Assembly (NCBI RefSeq): GCF_002744715.1
Contig: NZ_KZ319378.1
Location: 1-64,000 of the forward strand
From: Marinobacter profundi
Lineage (GTDB): Bacteria; Pseudomonadota; Gammaproteobacteria; Pseudomonadales; Oleiphilaceae
Direction: 5' to 3'
Length of the DNA stretch: 64,000 nt
Shown one piece after another: positions 9,263 to 17,361 of this stretch. The translations under genes were made by a program, and so were the position numbers. Position 1 is the first letter of the stretch, and every line of letters begins with the position of its first letter. The notes beneath the pieces were generated by a model. It was not told the DNA's origin. It saw only the letters and a list, made by a program, of their open reading frames with translations, and did no database searches.

Positions 9263-9494
9263 GTAACGGTAAAAGAATCAGGACACCAGAACGATAACGA
9301 TCAGTGTGATGCCCCAGGCCCCAGGCCCCAGCGTGATTGAACGATTCATTCATAGCATGATTTACCTATATGTCGGGCGGCTAGCTGAATCGGTTGCCGC
9401 CCGGATTGTTTTAGTGTGAGAATCAGCACGGTGATCACCAACGCTTTACTTTTCCCCGTAAAGACTGTTGTAAATCGATCCTCGCGCTCCATCG
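9263..9494. other. Gap between the duplicated gene end and phosphoketolase
   Basis: About 230 bp without a supported gene. It holds a small tandem (CCCCAGG units near 9311-9331), a 19-codon hydrophobic reading on the minus strand that I do not call, and the second copy of the 73-bp repeat. Confidence 0.5.
9381..9453. repeat. 73-bp direct repeat, copy 2
   Basis: Identical by eye to 3430-3502 and in the same orientation. Here it is non-coding and followed by CCCCGTAAAG. It lies just downstream of the phosphoketolase stop (minus strand) and marks one border of the ABC exporter segment. Confidence 0.9.
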
Positions 9495-11870
9495 CTACAA
9501 TGTCGCCTTATCAGCGCCTGAGGAGCCAGTTTTTGACAGGATCACCTGCACTATTGAATGTGAATCACATTTATTGGCCTGCAGCAGCCCCGATGTGTCC
9601 AGGGTGCCACCATGGTTTTCGTAGCCAAACGCCAGCGTCCGATCAGGCCCGAGATCAAGAGGACGGCAGATTCCCAGCAAGGCTTCTGGGCGCATATGGC
9701 ACACGAACACCCTGAGTTTTGTATCGTGGGGAAACAGCTCGGAACTGTAAGAACTACCACACTGATGCCCTGACTCCATTGGATCCCGGGGACTCCGGAA
9801 TCGACCAGGTTCGAGAAGGCAGACCACACCGCACGAAAGCCCCCGCTGAGCCAGCGCTTCAGCGACCTCCTGGCAAACACGGAGTTGATAGGCGCCGACA
9901 GCAATCAACTGCACATCACCGGCTTCACCAAGAGCGATGGCACCATCCCGAACCAATTGCACAGCCTGACGGCCGTCAAAAACGGCAGGCAGTTTTGCCT
10001 TGGGAACCGTCATGGCCCAGAACTGCCCCTGGGTTCGAAAACACTCGTTAAGGCACGCCACAGCACTATTGCAGTCGGGAGGATAGACAACGCGGGCAGT
10101 GTCACTCATTTCTCCCATCAGGACTTCGCCGAAGGCAGGGTCCTGATGAGACTGCTCGTTCTTGCCGTTTTCCCAGAGGTGCGACGTCGCAATGACCGGC
10201 ACGGATAACCATCGTGCGGGCCGACCGAGACTTTTCTGGTGTCGCGCAAAAATAATTTCCTGCCGAAGAGCGCCAATCATTTTCATGGCGAACGCTTCGT
10301 AGGACACCACCAGATTCATGCCTCCCTTATTACCCAGAGCGGCGCTGACAACGGCCTCCTCATTCAGGGCTGTGATTACCGAGCCGTGAAGGGATTCCGC
10401 AAGGCCGGGCTCGGGCGTCAGGGTGCGATGCTTCAGAAGGTCAAGCGACTGGTTCATCTGATTACTACGCAATTCATCCGGGTTTCCCAGGCGAATACGA
10501 AGCGCCGGGTTGGCCTTTACAAGGGCAACAAACTGCCGATCAATCGCAACCATGGGCGACTCTAATACCGCCGTTTGCAACCAGACCGGTTCGGGTACAG
10601 TTTGCAGCTTGACGTCACGACAACTCAGCGGATGATCCTTTTCCGCAGGCCGATCGTCTGCCCGGTGAGTTGCCAGCACGTCGCGGGCGCCGTGAATCTC
10701 GATCTCGGGCACAAACAAACGGGCAATGGATTCGTTAAAGTGCCTGCGCGAGACCTCATCAAATCTCGGTATTGCCGGAAGCGGGGTACCATGCGCCGCG
10801 TTTGAGCCAGCACCATAGAAACCATAGCCTTTGACCGTCTCGGCAATCAGATAGGGGAGCTTTACAGGGTACCTCATGTGGCCGGCGCTGACCTGTTCGC
10901 TGCACGCCTGAAGCCTCGATTCGGCCTCGAAGATGCCCCAGATAAAGGCCGCAGGATCGCGGCCATCAATGAGTATGGGGTAAAAGCCATTGAGCTCCAG
11001 GTGCTGCCGGAACCAGTCCGCCCCCCCTTGCAGAAAAATGGTTGACCGTTGATCAATGCGGCGCCCGTTAGCAATCATCACCGGGGTCACCAGGCCACAG
11101 TCCTCGGCTCGCCACCAGCGGCTTGCCCAGTCGCTGCCCCGCTGCTCCTCAAATGCCCCATCACTGAGAAACGCGACCAGACGCTCCCCCGGCAGCGGCA
11201 TGTGGGTGTATTGCAGTTCAGCGAAGCCCAGATATCCGCCCTCGATCAGCCCGCCGGCAGTGTGGGGGTTGACGTGACTGCCCAGGGGAACCCCCGGTGT
11301 GCCATCCGGAGTGACGGCGTAGCTGTAAAAGTCACTCACCAGCCGGGACAGCCCCACCTCGTCGAGCGTGTACCGAGCCTGCTGTTCTGGATGCAGATTG
11401 CCGAGCAGTATGTTGACGCTTTCGATAGCCGCCACACAGTGCCCCTGCCCCATCAGCCAGCTACGGGTCAGCCCCGCCAACGCGTTGGCGGCCTTGTAGC
11501 CAAGATAGGCAGGCACCATGTTCAGCGAACCACCGGTATGCCCCTGAGGATTTTCCTTGAAGTCATCCGCCGCCAGCGGCTGTCCGGACAGGTCCACTCT
11601 GCTGGCATAAGTCATGTGGGCTACCAGCCACATGGCCGCGTTGGTGAGGGTGTCTGCAGCCTCGAAAATAATCAGGGCATCGTCGAGCGAGTCATAACGC
11701 CCGGCACAAACGAGTTCCTGGCACAGGTCGAACACGCGCACCTGGGTCAAATCGGTATGTTCGATCACCCCGCGCCCTTTTGCCCAGTTGGCAAACTGGG
11801 GGTAACGCTGCCGGTATTGGGCAGCACGCTGCTGGATTCGATGTGAATCCTCAATGGAATAGCCGTTCAT
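9495..11870 (-). CDS. xfp: Phosphoketolase (xylulose-5-P/fructose-6-P)
   Basis: This 791-aa thiamine-diphosphate enzyme splits xylulose 5-phosphate (and often fructose 6-phosphate) with phosphate into acetyl phosphate and a shorter sugar phosphate. The XFP family features are clear: MGQGHCVAAIE and GGYLGFAELQ in the N-terminal ThDP domain, FLSDGAFEEQRGSDW near residue 230, and the C-terminal segment NEECFRTQGQFWAMT in variant form (NECFRTQGQFWAMT). Length matches the family (about 790-800). The ATG at 11870 has an AGGGAGAG ribosome site. It is last in the nucleotide operon, 97 bp after the nuclease gene, which suggests that pentose phosphates from nucleotides end as acetyl phosphate and then ATP through acetate kinase (inference; no ackA here). 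Confidence 0.93.
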   Translation of the reverse strand: MNGYSIEDSHRIQQRAAQYRQRYPQFANWAKGRGVIEHTDLTQVRVFDLCQELVCAGRYDSLDDALIIFEAADTLTNAAMWLVAHMTYASRVDLSGQPLAADDFKENPQGHTGGSLNMVPAYLGYKAANALAGLTRSWLMGQGHCVAAIESVNILLGNLHPEQQARYTLDEVGLSRLVSDFYSYAVTPDGTPGVPLGSHVNPHTAGGLIEGGYLGFAELQYTHMPLPGERLVAFLSDGAFEEQRGSDWASRWWRAEDCGLVTPVMIANGRRIDQRSTIFLQGGADWFRQHLELNGFYPILIDGRDPAAFIWGIFEAESRLQACSEQVSAGHMRYPVKLPYLIAETVKGYGFYGAGSNAAHGTPLPAIPRFDEVSRRHFNESIARLFVPEIEIHGARDVLATHRADDRPAEKDHPLSCRDVKLQTVPEPVWLQTAVLESPMVAIDRQFVALVKANPALRIRLGNPDELRSNQMNQSLDLLKHRTLTPEPGLAESLHGSVITALNEEAVVSAALGNKGGMNLVVSYEAFAMKMIGALRQEIIFARHQKSLGRPARWLSVPVIATSHLWENGKNEQSHQDPAFGEVLMGEMSDTARVVYPPDCNSAVACLNECFRTQGQFWAMTVPKAKLPAVFDGRQAVQLVRDGAIALGEAGDVQLIAVGAYQLRVCQEVAEALAQRGLSCGVVCLLEPGRFRSPRDPMESGHQCGSSYSSELFPHDTKLRVFVCHMRPEALLGICRPLDLGPDRTLAFGYENHGGTLDTSGLLQANKCDSHSIVQVILSKTGSSGADKATL

Positions 11871-11967
11871 GATCTCTCCCTGATAACTCTACTGACGTTA
11901 ATGGTGGCCTACTAGAAATCCTCGCCGTAAATATCCGGATTACCCCGGGTATTTGCCCGGTCTCACA

Positions 11968-13323
11968 TCAAAGACGCAAAATGGATTGGTAGCTTGCCAC
12001 CTCCACCTCAAACCGGGTGTTCTGACGCAAGTGATCCTTCATGGCCTCCAGCGCCTCCGGATCACCGTGGATCAGGTTGATCGGCGTTTCGGGGGCTAAG
12101 TCACTTTGAGCCAGCCACTGTTCAATCTCTGTGAAATCTCCATGTCCGGAAAGCCCACTCAACACCTCCAGCCGGGCCTTGACCGGAATCCAGTCGCCGT
12201 GGATCTTGATCCTTTCCGCTCCATCAACCATTTTGGCGCCTCGTGTCCCCCCTGCCTGATAACCGGCAAAGATAACGGTTGTGCGGTGCTGGCCGAGGAG
12301 ACGCTTGAAGTGATGAAGAATGCGACCGCCCGTTGCCATACCGCTGCCTGCAATAATTACGTGCGGGTAGGCCTGATCAGCCAGCGCCTTGGAGTCTTGG
12401 ACGCTGCGGCTATAGTGAACGGTGCTGCACATTTCATGGCATTCTGAACTGCTCAACCGATGCTGATCTTCGTAGCGGCAGTAAATCTCAGAAACATCAA
12501 TCGCCATGGGGCTATCCAGATAAACTGGCAACCTTGGAATTCGTCCCGCCTTCATCAGGTCGGTGAGCATATGCTGCAAGACCTGCGCCCTGCCCACAGC
12601 AAAGGCCGGAATCAATATATTGCCCCCTTTGTCGACGGTTTCATTAACGATGTCTGCCAACTGCGACAACGGGTCCGCATCGTCGTGGCGACGATTGCCA
12701 TACGTTGACTCCAGCATCAGCATGTCCAGAGCTGGCAGAGGCGCCGGTGGCCTCATGAAAATATCATTGAGGCGGCCCACATCGCCGGAAAAACCGACGC
12801 ATTTACCTTCCGCCTCGATGATGACACAGGCCGCCCCGAGAATGTGCCCGACCGGTCGCAGATGAAAGCGTATATCACCGAGCTGGATCACTTGGTGAAA
12901 GTCCACCGACTGAAACAGCTCCATGCAGGCTTCTGCATCCTCCTGATCATACAGGGGCTCCGGATTCTCATGCCTGCTCAGCTTATGGCGGCCGAGGTAA
13001 TGTGCCTCCTCTTCCTGAAGATGGCCGCTATCGGCCAGCAATATGCTGCATAGCTCTCGGGTGGCATGATGGGTATAAACCGCCCCCCGGAAGCCCTGCT
13101 TGTACAACACGGGGATGTAGCCTGAATGATCCAGATGGGCATGGGTCAGAAGCACGGCATCCAGCGAGGCAATATCGAGCGGCAACGGTTGCCGGTTGCG
13201 CTTTCTCAGCCACTTGTACCCCTGAAACAGGCCGCAATCGACCAATACACGTGTCTGGCCGGTTTCAACCAGGAACTTGGAGCCGGTCACGGTTTCCGTG
13301 CCACCCAGAAATGTAATGTTCAT
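11968..13323 (-). CDS. Beta-CASP metallo-beta-lactamase, probable RNA nuclease
   Basis: This 451-aa protein has the zinc-binding HAHLDHSG motif near residue 62 and further metallo-beta-lactamase motifs (GHILGAACV, GFSGDVGR). It also has the beta-CASP insert and C-terminal motifs (AGSGMATGGR; the final His of LSGLSGHGDF), as in CPSF73/RNase-J-like and YpsC-type exonucleases. It therefore probably degrades RNA in the cytoplasm (family inference). Its ATG overlaps the stop of the PRPP-synthetase-type gene, so translation is coupled. In this operon it could feed nucleotides to the phosphorylase. Its 3' end is duplicated at 8968-9262. Confidence 0.9.
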   Translation of the reverse strand: MNITFLGGTETVTGSKFLVETGQTRVLVDCGLFQGYKWLRKRNRQPLPLDIASLDAVLLTHAHLDHSGYIPVLYKQGFRGAVYTHHATRELCSILLADSGHLQEEEAHYLGRHKLSRHENPEPLYDQEDAEACMELFQSVDFHQVIQLGDIRFHLRPVGHILGAACVIIEAEGKCVGFSGDVGRLNDIFMRPPAPLPALDMLMLESTYGNRRHDDADPLSQLADIVNETVDKGGNILIPAFAVGRAQVLQHMLTDLMKAGRIPRLPVYLDSPMAIDVSEIYCRYEDQHRLSSSECHEMCSTVHYSRSVQDSKALADQAYPHVIIAGSGMATGGRILHHFKRLLGQHRTTVIFAGYQAGGTRGAKMVDGAERIKIHGDWIPVKARLEVLSGLSGHGDFTEIEQWLAQSDLAPETPINLIHGDPEALEAMKDHLRQNTRFEVEVASYQSILRL

Positions 13324-14240
13324 CGGCGCTCACCCTCCACCTGATTGAGAAAATGCCTGACCGGCGGCACCAGCAACTCGCTGACATCGATCTCATTGCT
13401 GCTGTGTGGAACCGTGTTGGTGGTCACCAGCGTCTGCAGGCCGGTACCCAGAAGGTAGGTGTCCGAGGCCTCCGCAAAAATGCCATGCACCGCCGCACAC
13501 AGGATGGCCTCCGTGCCTTGCGCCTTAAGTGCCCTGACACACTCGCCAATGGTGCGTCCGCTGGAAATAACGTCATCAATGATGACGGCTTTCCGGCCGT
13601 TATACGCCGAGATATCCGGCAAGGTGACTTCAACGCGCCGGTCACCCAGACGCTGCTTGGTGCCAATGACATAAGGATGGTTACTGGCCTGCGCGATACT
13701 TGATACCCATTGCTCACTTTCCGCGTCCGGACCTACCAGCAACAGACCGTTTTGCCCCCGTAGCCAATCCGCCAGCGCCGGTGCTCCCTGAACAACTTGC
13801 GTGGGTATGCTGTAGATTTCGTCAAGAGACTGGTACCTGTGCAAATGTGGATCAACGGTGATCAGCCAGTCGATATGTAAAGACAAAGACTGGGCAAACA
13901 CCCTGGAAGTGACCGCCTCCCCTTCTTCGAAGCGTCGATCCTGGCGCATATAGCAAAGATAGGGCGCCACCAACCCAATCGACCTGGCACCGAGTTCCCG
14001 GAGAGTTTCAAAGAGAAACAGGAGAGCAAGGTATTTGGTGTCTGGATGCGTTAGGTCGGCCAATATTACGCAGTTCGCACCTTTGACTGATGTGAGCACA
14101 CGTAAGTAGGACTCACCATCAGGGAACCTCCGCACCTCCAAACTTCCCGGCTCCAAGTTAAGCTGATCACAAAGCTTCTCCTGTAATGGGTGCGGGGTGA
14201 GGCTAAACAGCACATTTTTTTCAATAATGTCCACAATCAT
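13320..14240 (-). CDS. Ribose-phosphate pyrophosphokinase family protein (archaeal-like)
   Basis: This 306-aa PRPP synthetase homologue shows YLCYMRQDRRFEEGEAVTSR, the ATP/ribose-5-P region with a loop closer to archaeal enzymes than to E. coli Prs, the metal-binding TVDPHLHRYQ, and the PRPP loop VIIDDVISSGRT. It overlaps both neighbours by ATGA junctions. A housekeeping prs should exist elsewhere, so this copy is probably specialised. In the AMP-phosphorylase context it may act on PRPP or ribose phosphates in the degradative direction, which would make ATP; that is inference. The motifs needed for catalysis look intact. Confidence 0.88.
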   Translation of the reverse strand: MIVDIIEKNVLFSLTPHPLQEKLCDQLNLEPGSLEVRRFPDGESYLRVLTSVKGANCVILADLTHPDTKYLALLFLFETLRELGARSIGLVAPYLCYMRQDRRFEEGEAVTSRVFAQSLSLHIDWLITVDPHLHRYQSLDEIYSIPTQVVQGAPALADWLRGQNGLLLVGPDAESEQWVSSIAQASNHPYVIGTKQRLGDRRVEVTLPDISAYNGRKAVIIDDVISSGRTIGECVRALKAQGTEAILCAAVHGIFAEASDTYLLGTGLQTLVTTNTVPHSSNEIDVSELLVPPVRHFLNQVEGERR

Positions 14241-15751
14241 TCCTCTCGCTTTACAGTGAAGATTGCCGGCCCCATATCGTTAAACGCCAGCGCATAATCC
14301 TGCTGCCCCGGACTGTCACTGAGTAACTCATAGAGAGGCTCTCCCTTAATGACGATATCGCCGACGTTCACCAGCAGCCGTAGTCCTGCGGTAGAACTGG
14401 CAGGCGCTCCTGCCAGCTTGGCGACACGGGCAAGCCGACGGTTGTCGATAGACACGATTGTTCCGGATTCCGAGGACAGAACTGGACGCCGAAAACGGGC
14501 TTCACCTAAGCTCTTCAGTCCCCCCTGAGCCTTTGTTATGCGCTTGAACTGCTCCCAGGCAGAGCCGTTTTGAAGTAATCGCTCTGCTTTGATCATCCCC
14601 TCTTTCACGCCAAGACCATCGGCCAGATCGAATAAATGGCCAGCCAGCAAGATGGCGCGGCCCCGTAGATCCCTCGGCGCGCCTTGCTTTCCCTGCAGCA
14701 CGGCCAAAACATCCCGGGCTTCCTCTGTCGGCCCGATCCCTGCCCCAACGGGCTTACTACCGTCTGTAACGATGCAGCGCACCTGAAGCCCACAGGCTGC
14801 CCCAACGCTTGTAAAAAGAGACGCCAGCCGATCAGCATCGGCTGGCGTTCGAACCTTGGCCGTCTCCCCCACCGGAATATCAATCACCGCATGGGTGGAA
14901 CCGGCCGCAATCTTCTTGGACAGAACCGAGGCCACGAGCTGGCCCTCACCATCAAGGTCCAGCGCTCTCTCGATGCGAATCAACAGGTCATCAGCCGGGC
15001 TGAGGTTCATCGCCCCACCCCAGGCGAGACAGGCACCGGTTTCTCTGACCACACGGCGAATCTCGTTCAGCCCAAGCCTCACATTGGTCAGCGCTTCCAT
15101 GGTGTCCGCTGTTCCCGCCGGTGAGGTGATGGCACGGGAGGAGGTTTTAGGCATTACTAAGCCTGCTGCGCTGACGATCGACACAACCAGCGGCGTGGTC
15201 CGGTTGCCCGGCAGGCCTCCAACACAGTGTTTGTCGAACACACGATCCACGCCTGGCCAATCGAGCTGTTGTCCGCAATTCACCATCGCCTGGGTCAAAG
15301 CAACAATCTCATCGAAACCTAATCTGCCACCCGCACAAGCGCTCAGGAAACAGGCTATTTCGACATCGCTGTATTTGTGTGCGGAGATATCGGAGACAAT
15401 GCGAGCCATCTCAGCCGGAAGCAAGCTGTGTCCGAATACTTTCCGACGAACCAGACTCAAGGATTCGATATAGGGCGCATGATGTACTGAAACCAGGTCA
15501 GACTGAGCCACCCCGAGCCGCTCTATGGCGATATCTGAAAGCCCCGCATACCCTTTGGGAACCGTTTCATCAGACGAAATATTGAGAGTTGCGATGATGG
15601 AACGTCCCTGCGAGGAAATTCCCACCCTGGAACTGGCGGAGAATCCTTCTGAAAGGCACACATCACAATCATCACGCATGTAGACGACAGGCTCCTGATG
15701 AGTATTGATACCCATCTTGAAAACCCGTAACTGACTGGAAGACGCCACCAT
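14237..15751 (-). CDS. AMP phosphorylase/thymidine-phosphorylase family enzyme
   Basis: This 504-aa protein has an N-terminal extra domain (about 1-85), as in archaeal AMP phosphorylase, followed by the nucleoside phosphorylase family 3 core. The signature reads DKHCVGGLPGNRTTP and TSSRAITSPAGTADTME, which is the AMP-phosphorylase form. Classical DeoA has KHSTGGVGD and a different phosphate loop. The expected reaction is NMP + Pi to ribose 1,5-bisphosphate + base. Archaea use it with an isomerase and RuBisCO; neither gene is here. It is second in the operon after the 152-aa protein (46 bp gap) and coupled to the PRPP-type gene by ATGA. Calling it deoA would be a common but probably wrong transfer. 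Confidence 0.85.
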   Translation of the reverse strand: MVASSSQLRVFKMGINTHQEPVVYMRDDCDVCLSEGFSASSRVGISSQGRSIIATLNISSDETVPKGYAGLSDIAIERLGVAQSDLVSVHHAPYIESLSLVRRKVFGHSLLPAEMARIVSDISAHKYSDVEIACFLSACAGGRLGFDEIVALTQAMVNCGQQLDWPGVDRVFDKHCVGGLPGNRTTPLVVSIVSAAGLVMPKTSSRAITSPAGTADTMEALTNVRLGLNEIRRVVRETGACLAWGGAMNLSPADDLLIRIERALDLDGEGQLVASVLSKKIAAGSTHAVIDIPVGETAKVRTPADADRLASLFTSVGAACGLQVRCIVTDGSKPVGAGIGPTEEARDVLAVLQGKQGAPRDLRGRAILLAGHLFDLADGLGVKEGMIKAERLLQNGSAWEQFKRITKAQGGLKSLGEARFRRPVLSSESGTIVSIDNRRLARVAKLAGAPASSTAGLRLLVNVGDIVIKGEPLYELLSDSPGQQDYALAFNDMGPAIFTVKREE

Positions 15752-15797
15752 GTATCAACATCCTTTTCTGCGTCGAAGAATAATTTCAGTGTTCTGA

Positions 15798-16256
15798 TCA
15801 GAGGTCGTTCATACGTCCTATCTGCCTGGCCAATCGCATAGCTTCGTTCTCTTCCATGGTTAGCAACGACTGCAGTAATTCTTTCGCCTCGGGAATTTCG
15901 GCTTTGTCGGCCATGGTGCGATAAAGGTCCTCTATCTGATCATGGAAATCGAATACTTCTCTGCATATGCCCTCAAAATCCAGCTGTGCGTATGGCTCAT
16001 CGCAGGTTCTGTGGGTCTTAATGGGATGGTGAGACAGGTAGTCGTAGACCCTTGTCTCCAACACTTTGGAATCGCCCTGCGACTTGAACTCGTTCACAAT
16101 ACGTTCCATTTCCGATTCATGGGTCGCCAAATAGTCCAGCAACGCTTGTGCTCGCTCTTCTTCATTCTTAGTGGCGCAGTGGGACAGGCATCTTGCAAGA
16201 TGAGCATGCAGGTCCCGTGTCCAGTTAATAAGTTCTCCGAAGGTTTTAATATCCAT
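15798..16256 (-). CDS. Conserved four-helix protein heading the nucleotide operon
   Basis: This 152-aa soluble protein starts MDIKTFGELINW. I chose the ATG at 16256 because GGGAACGGGAAG lies just upstream; a longer frame from 16310 has no ribosome site. It is predicted all-helical with His/Glu/Cys-rich helices (HAHLARCLSHC, ATHESEMERIV, DFHDQIEDLY, TMEENEAMRLARQ), which resembles ferritin- or hemerythrin-like bundles. I recognise no named family. As the first gene after two regulatory sites (TTCAG-N6-TTCAG at 16336, FNR box at 16397) it may sense or bind metal or oxygen; this is inference. Confidence 0.75.
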   Translation of the reverse strand: MDIKTFGELINWTRDLHAHLARCLSHCATKNEEERAQALLDYLATHESEMERIVNEFKSQGDSKVLETRVYDYLSHHPIKTHRTCDEPYAQLDFEGICREVFDFHDQIEDLYRTMADKAEIPEAKELLQSLLTMEENEAMRLARQIGRMNDL

Positions 16257-16335
16257 CTTCCCGTTCCCTTGTGTTGTTTCGTTGTTGACAATTACGTCAG
16301 CAGACAGCAATTACCTACCACTTAAACTCATAAGC

Positions 16336-16351
16336 CTGAATTCATGCTGAA
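16336..16351 (-). promoter_or_regulatory. Candidate response-regulator box, TTCAG-N6-TTCAG
   Basis: On the coding strand the sequence is TTCAGCATGAATTCAG, an exact 11-bp-period direct repeat, 80 bp upstream of the 152-aa gene. It has the layout of PmrA/CusR-type OmpR-family sites. Six other copies occur upstream of genes in this window, always in the same orientation relative to the gene. Confidence 0.6.
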
Positions 16352-16396
16352 AACCTCCAAAAAAAGATGCAAAAAGAGTCCGTCTATACTGAGGAT

Positions 16397-16410
16397 TTGA
16401 TGCGCATCAA
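16397..16410 (-). promoter_or_regulatory. Perfect FNR/ANR box
   Basis: TTGATGCGCATCAA matches the full FNR/ANR consensus TTGAT-N4-ATCAA. It lies 141 bp upstream of the 152-aa gene and 45 bp upstream of the TTCAG box, in the gap after arcC. It predicts anaerobic control of the nucleotide/phosphoketolase operon. It does not lie in front of arcD. Confidence 0.75.
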
Positions 16411-16434
16411 GTTTTCCACTTTGGCAGGAAAGGA

Positions 16435-17346
16435 CTAAACTGCACGAAGGATTCGCGTGCCTGCACCACCCTCCAAAATGGCAAGCGCATCCTCCAGCTG
16501 ACCAATACCGCTGACGCTACCGCTTTCTGCGAAGCTTGCCGCTGCCGCCATTTTGGGCCCCATGGAACCTGCGGGAAGATCCAGCTTGCGGGCCTCATCG
16601 AGCGTCAGTTCATGAATTGGGGCGGCGGTGTCTTTGCCGAAGTCACGGTAGATGGCATCCACATCGGTGAGGAGCAGCAAAGCGTCTGCACCCAATTGGC
16701 TGGCCAGTAGTGCGCTGGCGGCGTCTTTGTCGATCACCGCTTCCACGCCGATCATGCTGCCGTCGTCCCGGCGCAGAATGGGGATGCCACCGCCTCCGGC
16801 ACAGATCACCACAACACCCTGCTCCAGCAGCAGTTTGAGCACCCGCATGTCGGGTATTTCCAGGGGCTTGGGCGAGGGCACTACCCGCCGCCACTTGTCG
16901 CCATCCTGGGCTATGTGCCAGCCGGCGGCTTCGGCTCTGGTCTCGGCTTCTTCCTTGTCGTACACCGGCCCGACAAATTTTGTCGGTTTTTTGAAGGCGG
17001 GGTCGTCTTTATCCACCAGAACCTGGGTCAGCAGAGTCGCTACTGGCCGGTCGTGATCCAGGGCATTTTCAAGCTCCTGTTCGATGATATAGCCGATCAT
17101 GCCTTCGGTCTCCGCACCCAGCACGTCCAGTGGATAGGCTTCGTCCGGCTTATAGGCGGCGCCCTGAAGCGCCAGCAGGCCTACCTGCGGACCATTACCG
17201 TGAGTGACCACCAGCTGGTGGCCTGCGCGGACGATGTCGGCCAGAGATTGGGCTGCAATCTTCACGTTGGCCCGCTGCGCCGCGGCGGTCAGGGGTTCCC
17301 CTCGCCGCAACAGGGCATTGCCTCCAAGTGCTGCTACCACAAGCAT
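16435..17346 (-). CDS. arcC: Carbamate kinase
   Basis: This 303-aa enzyme converts carbamoyl phosphate + ADP to ATP, NH3 and CO2, the ATP-yielding last step of the arginine deiminase pathway. Family motifs include ALGGNALLRRGEP at the start, TQVLVDKDDPAF, the GGGGIP loop, DKDAASALLA and the C-terminal AGSMGPKM-type phosphate loop. Length is normal (about 300-315). It follows arcB by 15 bp in the order antiporter-arcA-arcB-arcC on the minus strand. Confidence 0.95.
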   Translation of the reverse strand: MLVVAALGGNALLRRGEPLTAAAQRANVKIAAQSLADIVRAGHQLVVTHGNGPQVGLLALQGAAYKPDEAYPLDVLGAETEGMIGYIIEQELENALDHDRPVATLLTQVLVDKDDPAFKKPTKFVGPVYDKEEAETRAEAAGWHIAQDGDKWRRVVPSPKPLEIPDMRVLKLLLEQGVVVICAGGGGIPILRRDDGSMIGVEAVIDKDAASALLASQLGADALLLLTDVDAIYRDFGKDTAAPIHELTLDEARKLDLPAGSMGPKMAAAASFAESGSVSGIGQLEDALAILEGGAGTRILRAV

Positions 17347-17361
17347 GTCGATCTCCTTGTC

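Noticed and set aside
9263..9353. ATG at 9353 that would start a 126-aa protein containing the nuclease end
   Set aside because: The first 30 residues are unrelated and low-complexity; the frame is a chance fusion to the duplicated gene end.
14237..15751. Calling this gene deoA (thymidine phosphorylase)
   Set aside because: The phosphate-binding signature and the extra N-terminal domain are those of the AMP-phosphorylase branch.
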